DNA of 64,000 bases from Pseudomonas sp. StFLB209 (GCF_000829415.1 NZ_AP014637.1:5907001-5971000), one strand, 5' to 3'. Counted from the first letter of the stretch, positions 48,572 to 58,149 are shown. Notes: a model not told the origin generated them from the sequence alone. Made by a program: numbers and translations.

Positions 48572-50407
48572 ATGCTTACCGAGAATCTTCAAAGCCCGGA
48601 TCTGGATGTCATGCTGGCTGCGGCCCTGCAGTTGTCCGGACAGGTCGCTCTGGAACCGATGCAACTGCTGCAGACCGCCGAGCGCCTCAATGCTGCGCAA
48701 CGTTTCAATGATGTCGCGGCGCTGTATCAGCGCTGGCTTGGGCATTGCCATTCGGCGGTCAATTACGTCATCCAGTTCAATCTGGGCGTGACCCTCACCC
48801 AGTTGGGACAGTTGGCCGAGGCCGAGCAGGCTTACCAGGCCGCCGTCGCCCAGAATCCGGAGTTTGCCCAGGCCTGGTTCAACCTGGGCACCTTGCAGGA
48901 ACGCCAGCAGCAACCCCAGCAGGCACTGGCCACCTGGCAGTCAATCCTCGACAAGGGCATGGTCGATCCGCAGCAAAGTCGTGATCTGTATCTGATGGTG
49001 TGCAACAACCTGGGGCGATTGCTGGAGGAAACCCGCCAGTTGCAAGCCGCCGAAGCGATTCTGCGCACCAGCCTGGAAACCGACCCGGCCCAGCCGAAGG
49101 TCATTCAACACTGGGTGCATCTGCGTCAGAAACAGTGCGTGTGGCCGGTGTATGCACCGCCGGCCGGTGTCACCCAGGGTGATCTGCTCAAGGCTTCCTC
49201 ACCACTGGCCCTGCTGGCCGGCAGTGATGATCCTGGCCTGCAACTGGCCGGTGCCATGCATTTCGCCAGGGAGCGGGTCAATGTGCGGGTACCGGCTCTG
49301 GCGGGTGATCAAGGCTATGCACATTCGAAGCTGCGCATCGGTTTTTTGTCTTCGGATTTCTGCCTGCATGCGGTGTCGCTGCTGACCGTGGAACTGTTCG
49401 AACTGATCGATCGTGAGCGATTTGAGGTGTACGGCTTCTGCTGGAGCCGTGAAGATGGCTCGGCCCTGCGACAGCGGGTGAAGAGCGCCATGGATCACTT
49501 CGTACGTATTGCCGATCTGGACGACGCAACGGCCGCGCACCTCATCCGTCAGCATGAGATCGATATTCTTATCGACCTGCATGGCCTGACCTCCGGTGCA
49601 CGGCCAAACATCCTGGCCTGGCGGCCAGCCCCGGTGCAGATGACCTATCTGGGTTTCCCTGGCCCGACCGGATTGCCGGGTATCGATTATGTGATTGCCG
49701 ATCGGTATCTGATCCCTGACCAGGAGCGCCCTTACTACAGCGAAAAACCGCTGTATCTGGCGCAGATCTACCAATGCAGCGATCGCCAGCGCCCAGTCGC
49801 CGAGTTGCCGAGCCGCGCCCAGTGTGGCTTGCCAGACGATCGCTTCGTGTTCTGCTCATTCAACAATAATTACAAGTTCAATGAAGAGGTGTTCGATAGC
49901 TGGATGCGCATTCTGCAGCGCGTGCCGGACAGTGTGTTGTGGTTACTGGCTGACAATCAGTGGGCTCAAGCCAATCTATGCGCCCGTGCCAGACAGCACG
50001 GCATTGATACGCAGCGGTTGATCTTCGCCCCGCGGGTATCGCCAGAGCAGTATCTGGCGCGCTATAGCGCCGCCGATCTGTTTCTCGATGCCTATCCATT
50101 CAACGCCGGCACCACGGCCAACGATGCGCTGTGGATGGGCCTGCCCGTGCTGACCCGCTCGGGCCGCACCTTCGCCTCACGCATGGCCGGCGCACTGCTG
50201 ACCGCCCTGGACCTGCCAGAGTTGATCACCACGACGCTGGCTGACTATGAGGAACGTGCAGTGCAACTGGCCACCGATCCGCAACGGCTGCCAGACCTGC
50301 GTCAACGCCTGGTCAACGGCCGGGAAACATCTGTCCTGTTCAACTCGCCTGCATTCGTGCGGGACTTCGAAACGGCCCTTATCAGCGTGGCACCCAAGCA
50401 GGGGTAG
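48572..50407 (+). CDS. TPR-containing GT41 glycosyltransferase (OGT/SPINDLY-like)
   Basis: A 611-residue protein. The N-terminal part (about 30-200) has TPR-like helices (FNLGVTLTQLGQLAEAEQAYQAAV, NPEFAQAWFNLGTLQERQQQPQQAL). The C-terminal part (about 240-600) is a GT41 catalytic domain: LRIGFLSSDFCLHAVSLLT, LIDLHGLTSGARPNILAWRPAP, MTYLGFPGPTGLPGIDYVIAD, and the sugar-nucleotide motif NAGTTANDALWMGLPVLTRSG. GT41 enzymes glycosylate Ser/Thr, or Asn for HMW1C, of cytoplasmic proteins. Its position directly after the Thr-rich octapeptide protein makes that protein the likely acceptor; this is inference. Start fixed by GGAG six bases upstream. Confidence 0.88.
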   Translation: MLTENLQSPDLDVMLAAALQLSGQVALEPMQLLQTAERLNAAQRFNDVAALYQRWLGHCHSAVNYVIQFNLGVTLTQLGQLAEAEQAYQAAVAQNPEFAQAWFNLGTLQERQQQPQQALATWQSILDKGMVDPQQSRDLYLMVCNNLGRLLEETRQLQAAEAILRTSLETDPAQPKVIQHWVHLRQKQCVWPVYAPPAGVTQGDLLKASSPLALLAGSDDPGLQLAGAMHFARERVNVRVPALAGDQGYAHSKLRIGFLSSDFCLHAVSLLTVELFELIDRERFEVYGFCWSREDGSALRQRVKSAMDHFVRIADLDDATAAHLIRQHEIDILIDLHGLTSGARPNILAWRPAPVQMTYLGFPGPTGLPGIDYVIADRYLIPDQERPYYSEKPLYLAQIYQCSDRQRPVAELPSRAQCGLPDDRFVFCSFNNNYKFNEEVFDSWMRILQRVPDSVLWLLADNQWAQANLCARARQHGIDTQRLIFAPRVSPEQYLARYSAADLFLDAYPFNAGTTANDALWMGLPVLTRSGRTFASRMAGALLTALDLPELITTTLADYEERAVQLATDPQRLPDLRQRLVNGRETSVLFNSPAFVRDFETALISVAPKQG

Positions 50408-50435
50408 CCGCATGGCTGCCCGTTCAGTTCGATTG

Positions 50436-50468
50436 CAGGGACGAGCTTGCTCGTGAAGAGGCCGGCTC
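50436..50468. repeat. Single palindromic repeat unit
   Basis: GGGACGAGCTTGCTCGTGAAGAGGCCGGC, the inverse of the units near 4280 and 25983, in the convergent gap between the GT41 and TolC-type genes. Confidence 0.6.
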
Positions 50469-50500
50469 AGACATTACATCTGTATGGCCATGCGGCCGAT

Positions 50501-51826
50501 TCAGAACAGCGCCTGCACCTTCTCCAGCTTGGCACGGGTCATCTGGCCGGTGCGGGTGTGCAAGTTGACGTAGCTCAGCAACATGGCCAGGCGGGTATCA
50601 AGCAGATCGCGCTTGGCCGAAAACAGCCGCTGCTGAGCGTCGAGGATGTCCACGGTGGAGCGCACTCCGCCTTGATAGCCTTTTTCTGCCGACTGCAGGG
50701 CCAACTGGCTGGAGCGCACAGCCGTGACCAGCGCCTTGATCTTCTCGCCACCGGCCACCACCCCCAAGTAGTTGGCTTCGATGTCTTCGGTCAGCTGCTG
50801 CAACTGGCTGTCGTAGCTTGAACGGGCGCTTTCCAATGCCGAACGGGCTTTTTCCGAAGAGGCGCTGACGCCACCGCCCTGATACAGCGGAATGTCCACG
50901 ACGACTCCCACGTAGTAGGTCGATTGGCGCTGCGACAGCTCGTTAAGGTCGCTCTGATCGACCCGGGCCACGCGGCCACTCAGGGCCACGGTCGGGTAAT
51001 GCCCGGACTTCTGCAGCTTCAGGTTGGCTTCGGCCACCTTGATCGTGGCCCGGCTGACGCCCAGTTCAGCAGCGGCCTGATCGGCCTTGAACATCCAGTA
51101 GTCGAGATCTTCCTCCGGGGCCAGCAGAACGGTCATGGGGGACTGTTCCTGCATTGGACGGATGTCCACAGTCGGCACGCCGGCCCTGCCGGACAGTTTG
51201 CGCAACGCGGCCCGGCGCCGGGCCTGCAGTTCGATTTCCTGGGCGCTGATCGAATCCAGCCGGGCCTGAGCTTCCTCCATATCAGTAACGGTGCCTTCGC
51301 CGGCGTCGAACAGACGCTTGGACTGTTTGGCCAGGCCGGCAATCGAAGTCTTCTGCTGGGAGGTCAACAGCAGCTCGTTCTCGACCTGAGCCACATCAAA
51401 GTAAGCTTCAACCACCCGGTCGAACAGGCTCTGCCCGGCCCCCTCATACTGCGCCTCACCTAACCGTGCCCGGGCCTTGGCTTGCTCGAAAGCCGCCCAG
51501 CGGCCTTTGTCGTAAAGAGGCTGACTGACTGTCAGGGCGATGCTGTCGGACGCGTACTGGTCCTCACTGCTGTTGGGGGTTGCCCGCTTGTTGAACTGAC
51601 CTCCATGACCGTAGCGCGAGTTGATCGCCACCTGAGGCAACAAGCCGCTGCGACCAATGGCTTCTTCCTGACGGGAGGCCTGGTAGTCATGCCCCGACAC
51701 CTGGTACGCCGCATCGTTGAGCCGCGAGGCGTCATAGAAAGCCAGCAGCGAAAGAGCCTCATCGGCCGCCAGTGCACGACAGGAGAACACCACTGTGAGC
51801 AGGACCAGGGCTATGCGCATGCTCAT
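50501..51826 (-). CDS. Type I secretion outer-membrane protein, TolC family (system 2)
   Basis: A 441-residue TolC-like protein with signal peptide MRIALVLLTVVFSCRALA. Two helical-hairpin repeats follow (LLAFYDASRLNDAAYQVSGHDYQASRQE with LPQVAINSRYG; then VALSGRVARVDQSDL, VVVDIPLYQGGGVSASSEKARSAL and LDAQQRLFSAKRDLLDTRLAML). It is clearly different in sequence from the system 1 TolC protein, so the two operons are not a recent duplication. It is the last gene of the minus-strand operon ABC-HlyD-TolC, overlapping the HlyD gene by four bases. Confidence 0.92.
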   Translation of the reverse strand: MSMRIALVLLTVVFSCRALAADEALSLLAFYDASRLNDAAYQVSGHDYQASRQEEAIGRSGLLPQVAINSRYGHGGQFNKRATPNSSEDQYASDSIALTVSQPLYDKGRWAAFEQAKARARLGEAQYEGAGQSLFDRVVEAYFDVAQVENELLLTSQQKTSIAGLAKQSKRLFDAGEGTVTDMEEAQARLDSISAQEIELQARRRAALRKLSGRAGVPTVDIRPMQEQSPMTVLLAPEEDLDYWMFKADQAAAELGVSRATIKVAEANLKLQKSGHYPTVALSGRVARVDQSDLNELSQRQSTYYVGVVVDIPLYQGGGVSASSEKARSALESARSSYDSQLQQLTEDIEANYLGVVAGGEKIKALVTAVRSSQLALQSAEKGYQGGVRSTVDILDAQQRLFSAKRDLLDTRLAMLLSYVNLHTRTGQMTRAKLEKVQALF

Positions 51827-53157
51827 TCCTCCTTAAGCGCACCGGCCATACGCTCGGTGATCGGCTGCATCAGGTAGTTGGCCAACGTCCGCTCGCCGGT
51901 CTTGACCAGCACCTCGGCCTGCATGCCGGGTTTGATCTCCAGACCCATTTCACGCAGATGCACCACCTCTTCAGGGCTGACAGAGACTTCAACGGCGAAA
52001 TACGGCGTGTTGTTGTGCTCGTCGATCAACTGATCAGCCGATACGGTCTCGACCTTGCCAGTAATGACCGGGGTATGCACACGCTGCAAAGAACCGAAGC
52101 GCAGATCAACGACCAGCCCGGGCTTGAGGCGGTCAGCCATCATCGGCGGAAACTGCGCCTTGACCACCCAACTCGACCCCAGCGGTACGATGTCCATCAG
52201 CCGCTGGCTGGCCGGCGCAATACCGCCTACGGTGTGGACCACCAGGCTCATCACCTGGCCGGCCACCGGGGCCACGATCGAAGCGCTGTTGACTTCAAAT
52301 TCCAGGCCCTTGATCTGGTCAGCCAGGCTGGAGCTTTGTGCAGACACCTGGGTCAGTTGAGCTTCAGCCTCGCTACGAAACACCTGGCTCTGTTGCAGCG
52401 ACTTGAGCCGGCTTTCGTTGATGGCCTGCCGGGTGCGGCCGATATCGGAGATGGTTGCCGCCAGTTGCGCGCTCAACTGGGCAGCGGTGCTTTCGGCCTC
52501 GAATAATCGATTACGCGGCAGGTAGCCTTCACCGGCCAGTTCACGCATGCCCTTGAGGCTTTGCTGTTGAAACTGCAGTTGCGCCGAATGGTTGCGCTTG
52601 ATTTCTTCATAGCCGGCCAGTTGCTGGTTCAGCGAGTCGACTTCGTGCTGGTTGATCTGCAACCGGCTGGCCAGCTCGGCACGCCGTGTGGCGAACAGAT
52701 AGCCTTGCAGTTCCATGGCCGCCTTGGCCCGAGGGTCATTGGCCCGCGCCAACAGGTCCTGCGACCAGGGGATGCTTTTTTGATCCATACGCTCGGCCAT
52801 CAGCCGCTCTTCGACTGCCCGGGCACTGATCCATTGTCCCATGGCCACGTCCAACTGCGACTTGGCCTGTACGGTATTGAGCTGCACCAACACCTGGCCC
52901 TGCTGAACCTGATCGCCTTCACGTACCAGAATCCGGTCAATGATTCCGCCGGTGCGCGACTGTACAGTCTTGCGCTCGCCCGCGACGACAACGGTACCGC
53001 TGCCGACTACGCCTCGATCGAGTGGCGCCAGGCCAGCCCAGAGAATAAAACCTCCGAGGCCGATCAGCAGGCACCAGACACCGATACGGGCAATCTTGCG
53101 GGCCTCAACATCAGGCCTGGCCAGTGGAGTCGAAAGCTCATTTGAAGTGACTGGCAT
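51823..53157 (-). CDS. Type I secretion membrane fusion protein, HlyD family (system 2)
   Basis: A 444-residue adaptor with one TM segment (about 26-44: IGVWCLLIGLGGFILWAGL), barrel-sandwich pieces (TVQSRTGGIIDRILVREGDQVQQGQVLVQLN and ASIVAPVAGQVMSLVVHTVGGI) and a central coiled coil. The C-terminus (RTLANYLMQPITERMAGALKEE) parallels that of system 1. Start MPVTSNELSTPL is 7 bases beyond the ABC stop; a longer upstream frame lies inside the ABC gene and is unlikely. Confidence 0.92.
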   Translation of the reverse strand: MPVTSNELSTPLARPDVEARKIARIGVWCLLIGLGGFILWAGLAPLDRGVVGSGTVVVAGERKTVQSRTGGIIDRILVREGDQVQQGQVLVQLNTVQAKSQLDVAMGQWISARAVEERLMAERMDQKSIPWSQDLLARANDPRAKAAMELQGYLFATRRAELASRLQINQHEVDSLNQQLAGYEEIKRNHSAQLQFQQQSLKGMRELAGEGYLPRNRLFEAESTAAQLSAQLAATISDIGRTRQAINESRLKSLQQSQVFRSEAEAQLTQVSAQSSSLADQIKGLEFEVNSASIVAPVAGQVMSLVVHTVGGIAPASQRLMDIVPLGSSWVVKAQFPPMMADRLKPGLVVDLRFGSLQRVHTPVITGKVETVSADQLIDEHNNTPYFAVEVSVSPEEVVHLREMGLEIKPGMQAEVLVKTGERTLANYLMQPITERMAGALKEE

Positions 53158-53164
53158 GATGGCC

Positions 53165-54916
53165 TCAGGCTTGGGGATTGCTGACTTCTGGATCGACAGT
53201 CGTCGGGCTCGCAGCAGCACCCGGTTTCTGGGCGTTCTGCGGCACCAGGGTCTTCATCACCTGATCACGCGGACCGTACAACTGCTGTATGCCGTCTTTG
53301 ATGAATAACAACTTGTCGACCACACCCAGCACGCTAGGCCGATGCGTCACCAAGACCACCGTGCTGCCATCAGCCTTGAGTTGCCGTAGCGCCTGGAGCA
53401 ATGCCGCCTCGCCGGCTTCATCGAGGTTGGAGTTCGGTTCATCAAGCACCACCAGTGCCGGCTTGCCGTATAGCGCTCGAGCCAGGCCGACACGTTGCTT
53501 CTGACCACCAGAAAGCCCCAGGCCGCCATTGCCCAGCAAGGTGTCATAACCCTTGGGAAAGTGCAGGATCATTTCGTGAATGCCGGCCAGTTGCGCCGCT
53601 TCGATGACCTTGCTTGAATCGACTTCGCCAAACCGGGCGATATTTTGCGCGATCGTGCCGTCGAAGAGTTCGATGTCCTGAGGCAGATAACCCAGGTGCG
53701 GGCCCAATGCTTCACGCGACCATTGGCTGATTTCTGCATTATCCAGGCGCACCGAGCCGTGACTGGTCGGCCAGATGCCCACCATGGCACGAGTCAAGGA
53801 TGACTTGCCTGAAGCACTGGGGCCAATGATCGCCAGCACTTCGCCCTTGTCCAGTTTGATCGTTACACCATTGACGGCAGGCCGCTGCTGGCCCGGCGGG
53901 GTCACCACCAACCGCTCGATGCTCAAGGCCCCGCTGGGTGCCGGCAATGGCATACGCGCAGGCTCTTGAGGAAACTCCTTGAGCAGCCGGTTGAGGCGCT
54001 CGTAACTGCTCTTGGCGCTGCCCATTTGTTTCCATGATCCGATCAAGGCTTCAGCCGGCGCCATGGCGCGGCCCAGCAGTACCGAAACGGCAATCATCAC
54101 CCCGGCAGAAATCTGGTTTTCAATGACCAACACCGCGCCCAGCCCCAAGGCCAGGGATTGCCAGGTCATACGCACGAAGCGCGACAGCGCTGCAATCAAT
54201 GAGCTGCGATCACTGGCTTCGCCCTGCTCGGTGATGACCCGCTGCTGAACCTCGAACCAGCGCCGACGCAATGGCGTGAGCATGCCGAGTGCCTGAATGA
54301 CTTCGGCATTCTGCAAGGTGCTGTTCACATAGCTGGAGGAAGACACGGATAGACGATTGGCTTCGCTCATGCTTTTGCGCGTGGCCAGTTCGTTCCAGAT
54401 CCCCAGCCCGACCAGGATCAGCGAACCTACTACGGTGAAGACCCCCAGCCATGGATGAAACAAAAAAGTCGCTACCAGGTAGATCGGCAGCCAGGGCGCG
54501 TCGAACAATGCCACTACCCCAGGACCGGTGACAAACTGACGAATGCTGTTGAGGTCACTCAAGACCTGCGCCGGGTTGGCATTGTGTTCCTTTAGGCTGC
54601 GCTGGAAAGCCGCATCAAAGACTCGCTCACCAAGGTGGGTATCCAGTCCGGCACTCATCTTGATCATGACCTGGCCACGCACCCACTCCAGGGCGCAGCT
54701 CAGCGCGAAAAAGATCAGCAGGATCAGGCTCAGCATTAGCAGCGTGGTTTCGTTACGGCTGGTCAGCACCCGGTCGAAGACTTGCATCATATAAACAGAA
54801 GGAACCAGCATCAGCAGGTTGATTACCCCACTGAACAATGCCAGCACGCCGAAAAGGCGCCGATAACGCAACAGTGCGGCATCGATATCGCGCTTGGGAT
54901 CAAGAAAAAATCGCAT
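53165..54916 (-). CDS. Type I secretion ABC exporter, PrtD-like (system 2)
   Basis: A 583-residue half-exporter: six TM segments in about 20-310, ATPase domain about 335-560 with Walker A GPSASGKSS, signature LSGGQKQRVGLARALYG, Walker B LVVLDEPNSNLD and switch His in LVTHRPS. No N-terminal peptidase-like domain. The ATG giving MRFFLDPKRDID is preferred over a TTG 36 bases upstream. First gene of the second type I operon. Its 5' side faces the plasmid-type replication region, where the first inverted iteron lies 283 bases upstream. Confidence 0.93.
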   Translation of the reverse strand: MRFFLDPKRDIDAALLRYRRLFGVLALFSGVINLLMLVPSVYMMQVFDRVLTSRNETTLLMLSLILLIFFALSCALEWVRGQVMIKMSAGLDTHLGERVFDAAFQRSLKEHNANPAQVLSDLNSIRQFVTGPGVVALFDAPWLPIYLVATFLFHPWLGVFTVVGSLILVGLGIWNELATRKSMSEANRLSVSSSSYVNSTLQNAEVIQALGMLTPLRRRWFEVQQRVITEQGEASDRSSLIAALSRFVRMTWQSLALGLGAVLVIENQISAGVMIAVSVLLGRAMAPAEALIGSWKQMGSAKSSYERLNRLLKEFPQEPARMPLPAPSGALSIERLVVTPPGQQRPAVNGVTIKLDKGEVLAIIGPSASGKSSLTRAMVGIWPTSHGSVRLDNAEISQWSREALGPHLGYLPQDIELFDGTIAQNIARFGEVDSSKVIEAAQLAGIHEMILHFPKGYDTLLGNGGLGLSGGQKQRVGLARALYGKPALVVLDEPNSNLDEAGEAALLQALRQLKADGSTVVLVTHRPSVLGVVDKLLFIKDGIQQLYGPRDQVMKTLVPQNAQKPGAAASPTTVDPEVSNPQA

Positions 54917-55538
54917 GGCATCCTGGAAAAAGAGTGGCGGGATGATGAGCAATAGTGACGCGGTGTCACAGAGACGGAGCCAATGATTGACGGCGCGATG
55001 CTAGCAGTTTGCCCCATACTCATGAACAGCACGAACCCTGTCCACACACGCTTATTTCATCGGCTTGCATGCTGTGTTCTTGAACCGGTTTTATCTGCGA
55101 AGGCACCCCGCCAGAAGTTATGTGGCTTATCGACGCTCAGCCTCCTCGTACACGGCTGGAACCGAGCCAATGCACCGTTCAATATCCAGCATGGATCTAT
55201 CGACTACAAATTCCGGCTATCCAGAGAAGAGGTCGCGAAAAAAGATATATAGCTATCAATATAGCTATAAATAAAAGCTAGCTATGTAGCTAGCTAGGTA
55301 TATATCAACCGCCCGAACGCCCGAGACCATGGAGCTTCATTGGGTTGAGCGGTCGTGAAAGCAATAACGAGGGTTTTGTGCCGAATCTACACGGGCATCA
55401 GGAGAGACGATGCATTCGACGAAAGCAGCGCCAATAAAAAGCATCCTATCGACTACAAATTCCGGCTATCTACCAGTCTCCACTAGCTAGCTATATAGAT
55501 ATATAGCTAGCTATAAAACCACCTGATCCCCCTACCGG
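54917..55538. other. Flank of plasmid-type origin: two inverted iterons and AT tracts, no gene
   Basis: 622 bases without a convincing gene. It contains two inverted copies of the 21-bp iteron (55199-55219 and 55448-55468) and TAGCTAGC-type AT tracts at about 55244-55306 and 55482-55515. Promoter signals for the type I ABC gene must lie near 54920-55030 but were not clear. Confidence 0.7.
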
Positions 55539-56285
55539 TTAGTCCTTGAGGATCTCCAGCGGATTCTCCGGCAATGGCTCCAGGCTATCGCCGAGCGACA
55601 GCCGCATCTGCGCCGCTTCCTGGAAGCGAAACACCAGACTTTTCACTGTCTTGCCTTCGGTGATGGTCTCGTAGGTGATCGAGATTCCGGACTTGGCCAT
55701 GATCTCGGTGATCGAGGGGGTGATGACCCGTTGACGCAGGTTGTTGAAGCGTTTGTAGCTGTCGCCCAGGTCGAGCAGGATCCGCAGTTTTTCGACTTCG
55801 ATGACCAGCACGCCGGTGCTCTTGAACTGCATCAGCAGCTCGAACAGCCGAAAACTGTGCATCGAGTTGAGGTTGGCCACCCGACGCAGGTCGTAGGAGG
55901 TCAGCTTGCTGTTGAGCATCGACAGGTAGGGGATCACGTCAACGGTGAAGTTCAGGGTCACCCGGCCTTCACCTTCCGCATAGGCCGCTTTGTACACCCA
56001 GCGAATGCGTGTGCGGTTTTTGCCGTCGAAGGTCTGGATGTCACGCTCGTACAGCGAATCAGCCGCTTCCTTGAGGTTGGTGTAGGCAAAGCGGATCGGT
56101 ACGCCATAGATCTCGGCGAAGCTCGCCGCGGTGACGGTGATCTTCGAAGGCATGGGTTTGCGCGGGTCGACCTGGGCGATCGCCGCCAACAACAGGCGCT
56201 GTTCCTGAAGCGTCAGACGATAGGACGCACTGATCAGATCGTTGGCTTTCGTCACAAGCAATGACGAAGGTTCTTTGGCGGACAT
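55539..56285 (-). CDS. repA: Plasmid replication initiator, Rep_3 family
   Basis: A 248-residue initiator with the paired winged-helix Rep_3 (RepE/RepA/pi-type) fold. The N-terminal domain has LVTKANDLISASYRLTLQEQRLLLAAIAQVDP; the second has LTSYDLRRVANLNSMHSFRLFELLMQFK and VEKLRILLDLGDSYKRFNNLRQRVITPSITEI. These proteins bind iterons and open the origin. Eleven direct iterons lie upstream and two inverted ones downstream. The start follows a CAGGAA site. Length is slightly short for the family (usually 250-300), without visible truncation. Confidence 0.93.
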   Translation of the reverse strand: MSAKEPSSLLVTKANDLISASYRLTLQEQRLLLAAIAQVDPRKPMPSKITVTAASFAEIYGVPIRFAYTNLKEAADSLYERDIQTFDGKNRTRIRWVYKAAYAEGEGRVTLNFTVDVIPYLSMLNSKLTSYDLRRVANLNSMHSFRLFELLMQFKSTGVLVIEVEKLRILLDLGDSYKRFNNLRQRVITPSITEIMAKSGISITYETITEGKTVKSLVFRFQEAAQMRLSLGDSLEPLPENPLEILKD

Positions 56286-56390
56286 CGACTATTCCTGACG
56301 CGGTGATGAGTCGATAGTAACAAGCTTGCCGAAGGAATATCGCACCGATTTTGCGGCCGCCTGCAATCAGGCGCGAACTGTTTTAGCCCA

Positions 56391-56853
56391 TAGCCAGAAT
56401 TTGTAGTCGATAGATGAGCAAGCAATAGCCGGAATTTGTAGTCGATGGCAGGCAGCGGGCCATAGCCGGAATTTGTAGTCGTTCAGCCATCAAATGACCC
56501 TAGCCAGAATTTGTAGTCGTTATTGACGAGTATTCAGCGTGTAGGACTCGTCTGTAGGACGCACCGGCATGGCTAAACGCCTTGTCTGGTGCGGCCTGGC
56601 GCCATAGCCGGAATTTGTAGTCGATAGATTCAGGGCCAATAGCCGGAATCTGTAGTCGATAGAAGATGCAGACCGAGCAGGTGCACAGGGGAGGGAACGA
56701 ATACGGCTTATTGGATCCTATAAGCCCCGTCCAGCCTGTGGATAACAGCCGGAATTTGTAGTCGTCATAGCTGAAATTTGTAGTCGATACAGCTGAAATC
56801 TGTAGTCGTGATAGCCGGAATTTGTAGTCGTATAGCCGGAATTTGTAGTCGAT
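56391..56853 (+). other. Iteron-type replication origin (11 direct iterons plus DnaA box)
   Basis: Eleven 21-bp direct repeats, consensus TAGCCGGAATTTGTAGTCG plus two variable bases. They start at 56391, 56426, 56463, 56501, 56605, 56640, 56746, 56768, 56790, 56812 and 56833; the last five are packed at 21-22 bp spacing, the others 35-106 bp apart. A perfect DnaA box TGTGGATAA is at 56737-56745, immediately before the packed group. An AT-rich run with AAAAACAAGCTTT repeats follows at about 56895-56945 and could be the unwinding region. Confidence 0.93.
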
Positions 56854-57516
56854 ACCTTGCTGGAGGCCACGTAAATCAAGGCCTCCAGAGGTGCTAAAAA
56901 CAAGCTTTAAAAACAAGCTTTAAAAACAAGAAAAAAAGATTTTAAAAACGCGCGAAGAGCTCGCGCAGAAGCTGATTTTTTTCTTTGACAACAGGCAAAA
57001 GCAAAAAGCAAAAAAACACAAAGCGCGCAAAGCGCCCTGAGAGCTCGCATAGCGATGAAAACCACAGGCGCGCTAGGAGGTGCGCGAAGCAGGGTCTTTT
57101 GTTGCTCCAGAAGCCTCATAGAGGCCACAGAAGCCATCTATGAATACTTTCGCTAACCAACAATCGGTTGATAGCGAAAAATGCCTTGTCTGGAAGATCA
57201 CCTGCCATTGACCGGCATCGAGTGCCTGGAAGCAGGCCAGAGCAACGGTGATTAGGCACATACCCAGCGATCAGCGCAGCAGACTCAGGTCAATTACTGA
57301 CGAAGTACTCAGAGAAAACACACAAGCGCAAAGGCGATTGCCGTCAGCAAGCTGAGAATTTGCCTACAACTGATGTTCCTTCGACTGACGAAACGAGTAT
57401 GCCATGACGTTGCCACATGAGGCCACAAGAAAATAGCTAGCTATATAGATAGATAGCTATAATGGTGGTCACAAAATGCTGCCTATATAAAGTCGGATGA
57501 CTCGAAGGAGAACACA
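56854..57516. other. Gene-free region between origin and parA
   Basis: No convincing gene in 663 bases. It contains AT-rich direct repeats (about 56895-56945), an A-rich stretch with several GCGCGAAG/GCGCAAAGCGC motifs (about 56945-57100), and a TAGCTAGCTATATAGATAG tract at 57432-57462 just upstream of parA. That tract could be part of a partition site or the parA promoter/operator. The GTG start of parA has AAGGAG at 57505-57510. Confidence 0.55.
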
Positions 57517-58149
57517 GTGACCATTTACGCATGCGTCAACACCAAAGGCGGTGTCGGAAAAACCACCACTGCCGTACACCTGGCAACCATGTTGGCTACG
57601 CGTGGCAAAACCCTGTTGATCGATGGTGACCCGCAGGCAAGCGCTGCAAGCTGGGCCGCATGGCGTCGTGATAACCCTGAATACAGCCCAAGCCCGACGA
57701 CCGTGTGCTTGCAGGGCAAGGCGATCAACTCTGAAGGCCGCCAGTTGGCCAGCTCTTATGAGCATGTTGTCGTCGATGCCGGTGGTCGTGACTCAGTGGG
57801 TCTGCGTTCAGCGTTGTTGCTGGCTGAAGTGGTGATTGTTCCTGTCGGTGCCAGTTCATTCGATGCAGCCGCCATGACTGACCTGCTGACGGTTGTCGAC
57901 CTGGCCCGTGACTACAACCCGGACCTGGATGTGAAGATGCTGCTGTCGAGGGTCGACACCCGCACCAAGGACACCGGTGAAATGCTCACATTCCTGGAAG
58001 AGCAATCCTTCAGTGTGTTCAAAACCAAAATCTGCGAACGGGTCGCCTTCCGCCGTTGCATCAGCGAAGGTGCGATCGTTCATGAACTCAAGCGTGACCA
58101 CGCCGCTATCCAGGAAATGAACGCGTTCTTTGCCGAGGTGTTGGTATGA
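57517..58149 (+). CDS. parA: ParA-family partition ATPase
   Basis: A 210-residue ParA/MinD-type ATPase with deviant Walker A CVNTKGGVGKTTTAVHLA, Walker A' LLIDGDPQASAASWA and Walker B HVVVDAGGRDSVG. It is short and lacks an N-terminal DNA-binding extension, so it belongs to the type Ib (ParF-like) class that works with a small ribbon-helix-helix partner. The start is GTG after AAGGAG. Its stop overlaps the next gene (ATGA). Confidence 0.93.
   Translation: MTIYACVNTKGGVGKTTTAVHLATMLATRGKTLLIDGDPQASAASWAAWRRDNPEYSPSPTTVCLQGKAINSEGRQLASSYEHVVVDAGGRDSVGLRSALLLAEVVIVPVGASSFDAAAMTDLLTVVDLARDYNPDLDVKMLLSRVDTRTKDTGEMLTFLEEQSFSVFKTKICERVAFRRCISEGAIVHELKRDHAAIQEMNAFFAEVLV

Noticed and set aside
56391..56853. 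Iterons considered as a CRISPR array
   Set aside because: Repeat-to-repeat distances vary from 21 to 106 bp, many copies are almost contiguous, and they flank a Rep_3 initiator with a DnaA box.
56500..56916. Minus-strand frame across the iterons (YKFRL repeats)
   Set aside because: A translation of the iteron repeats themselves; no ribosome-binding site or domain.
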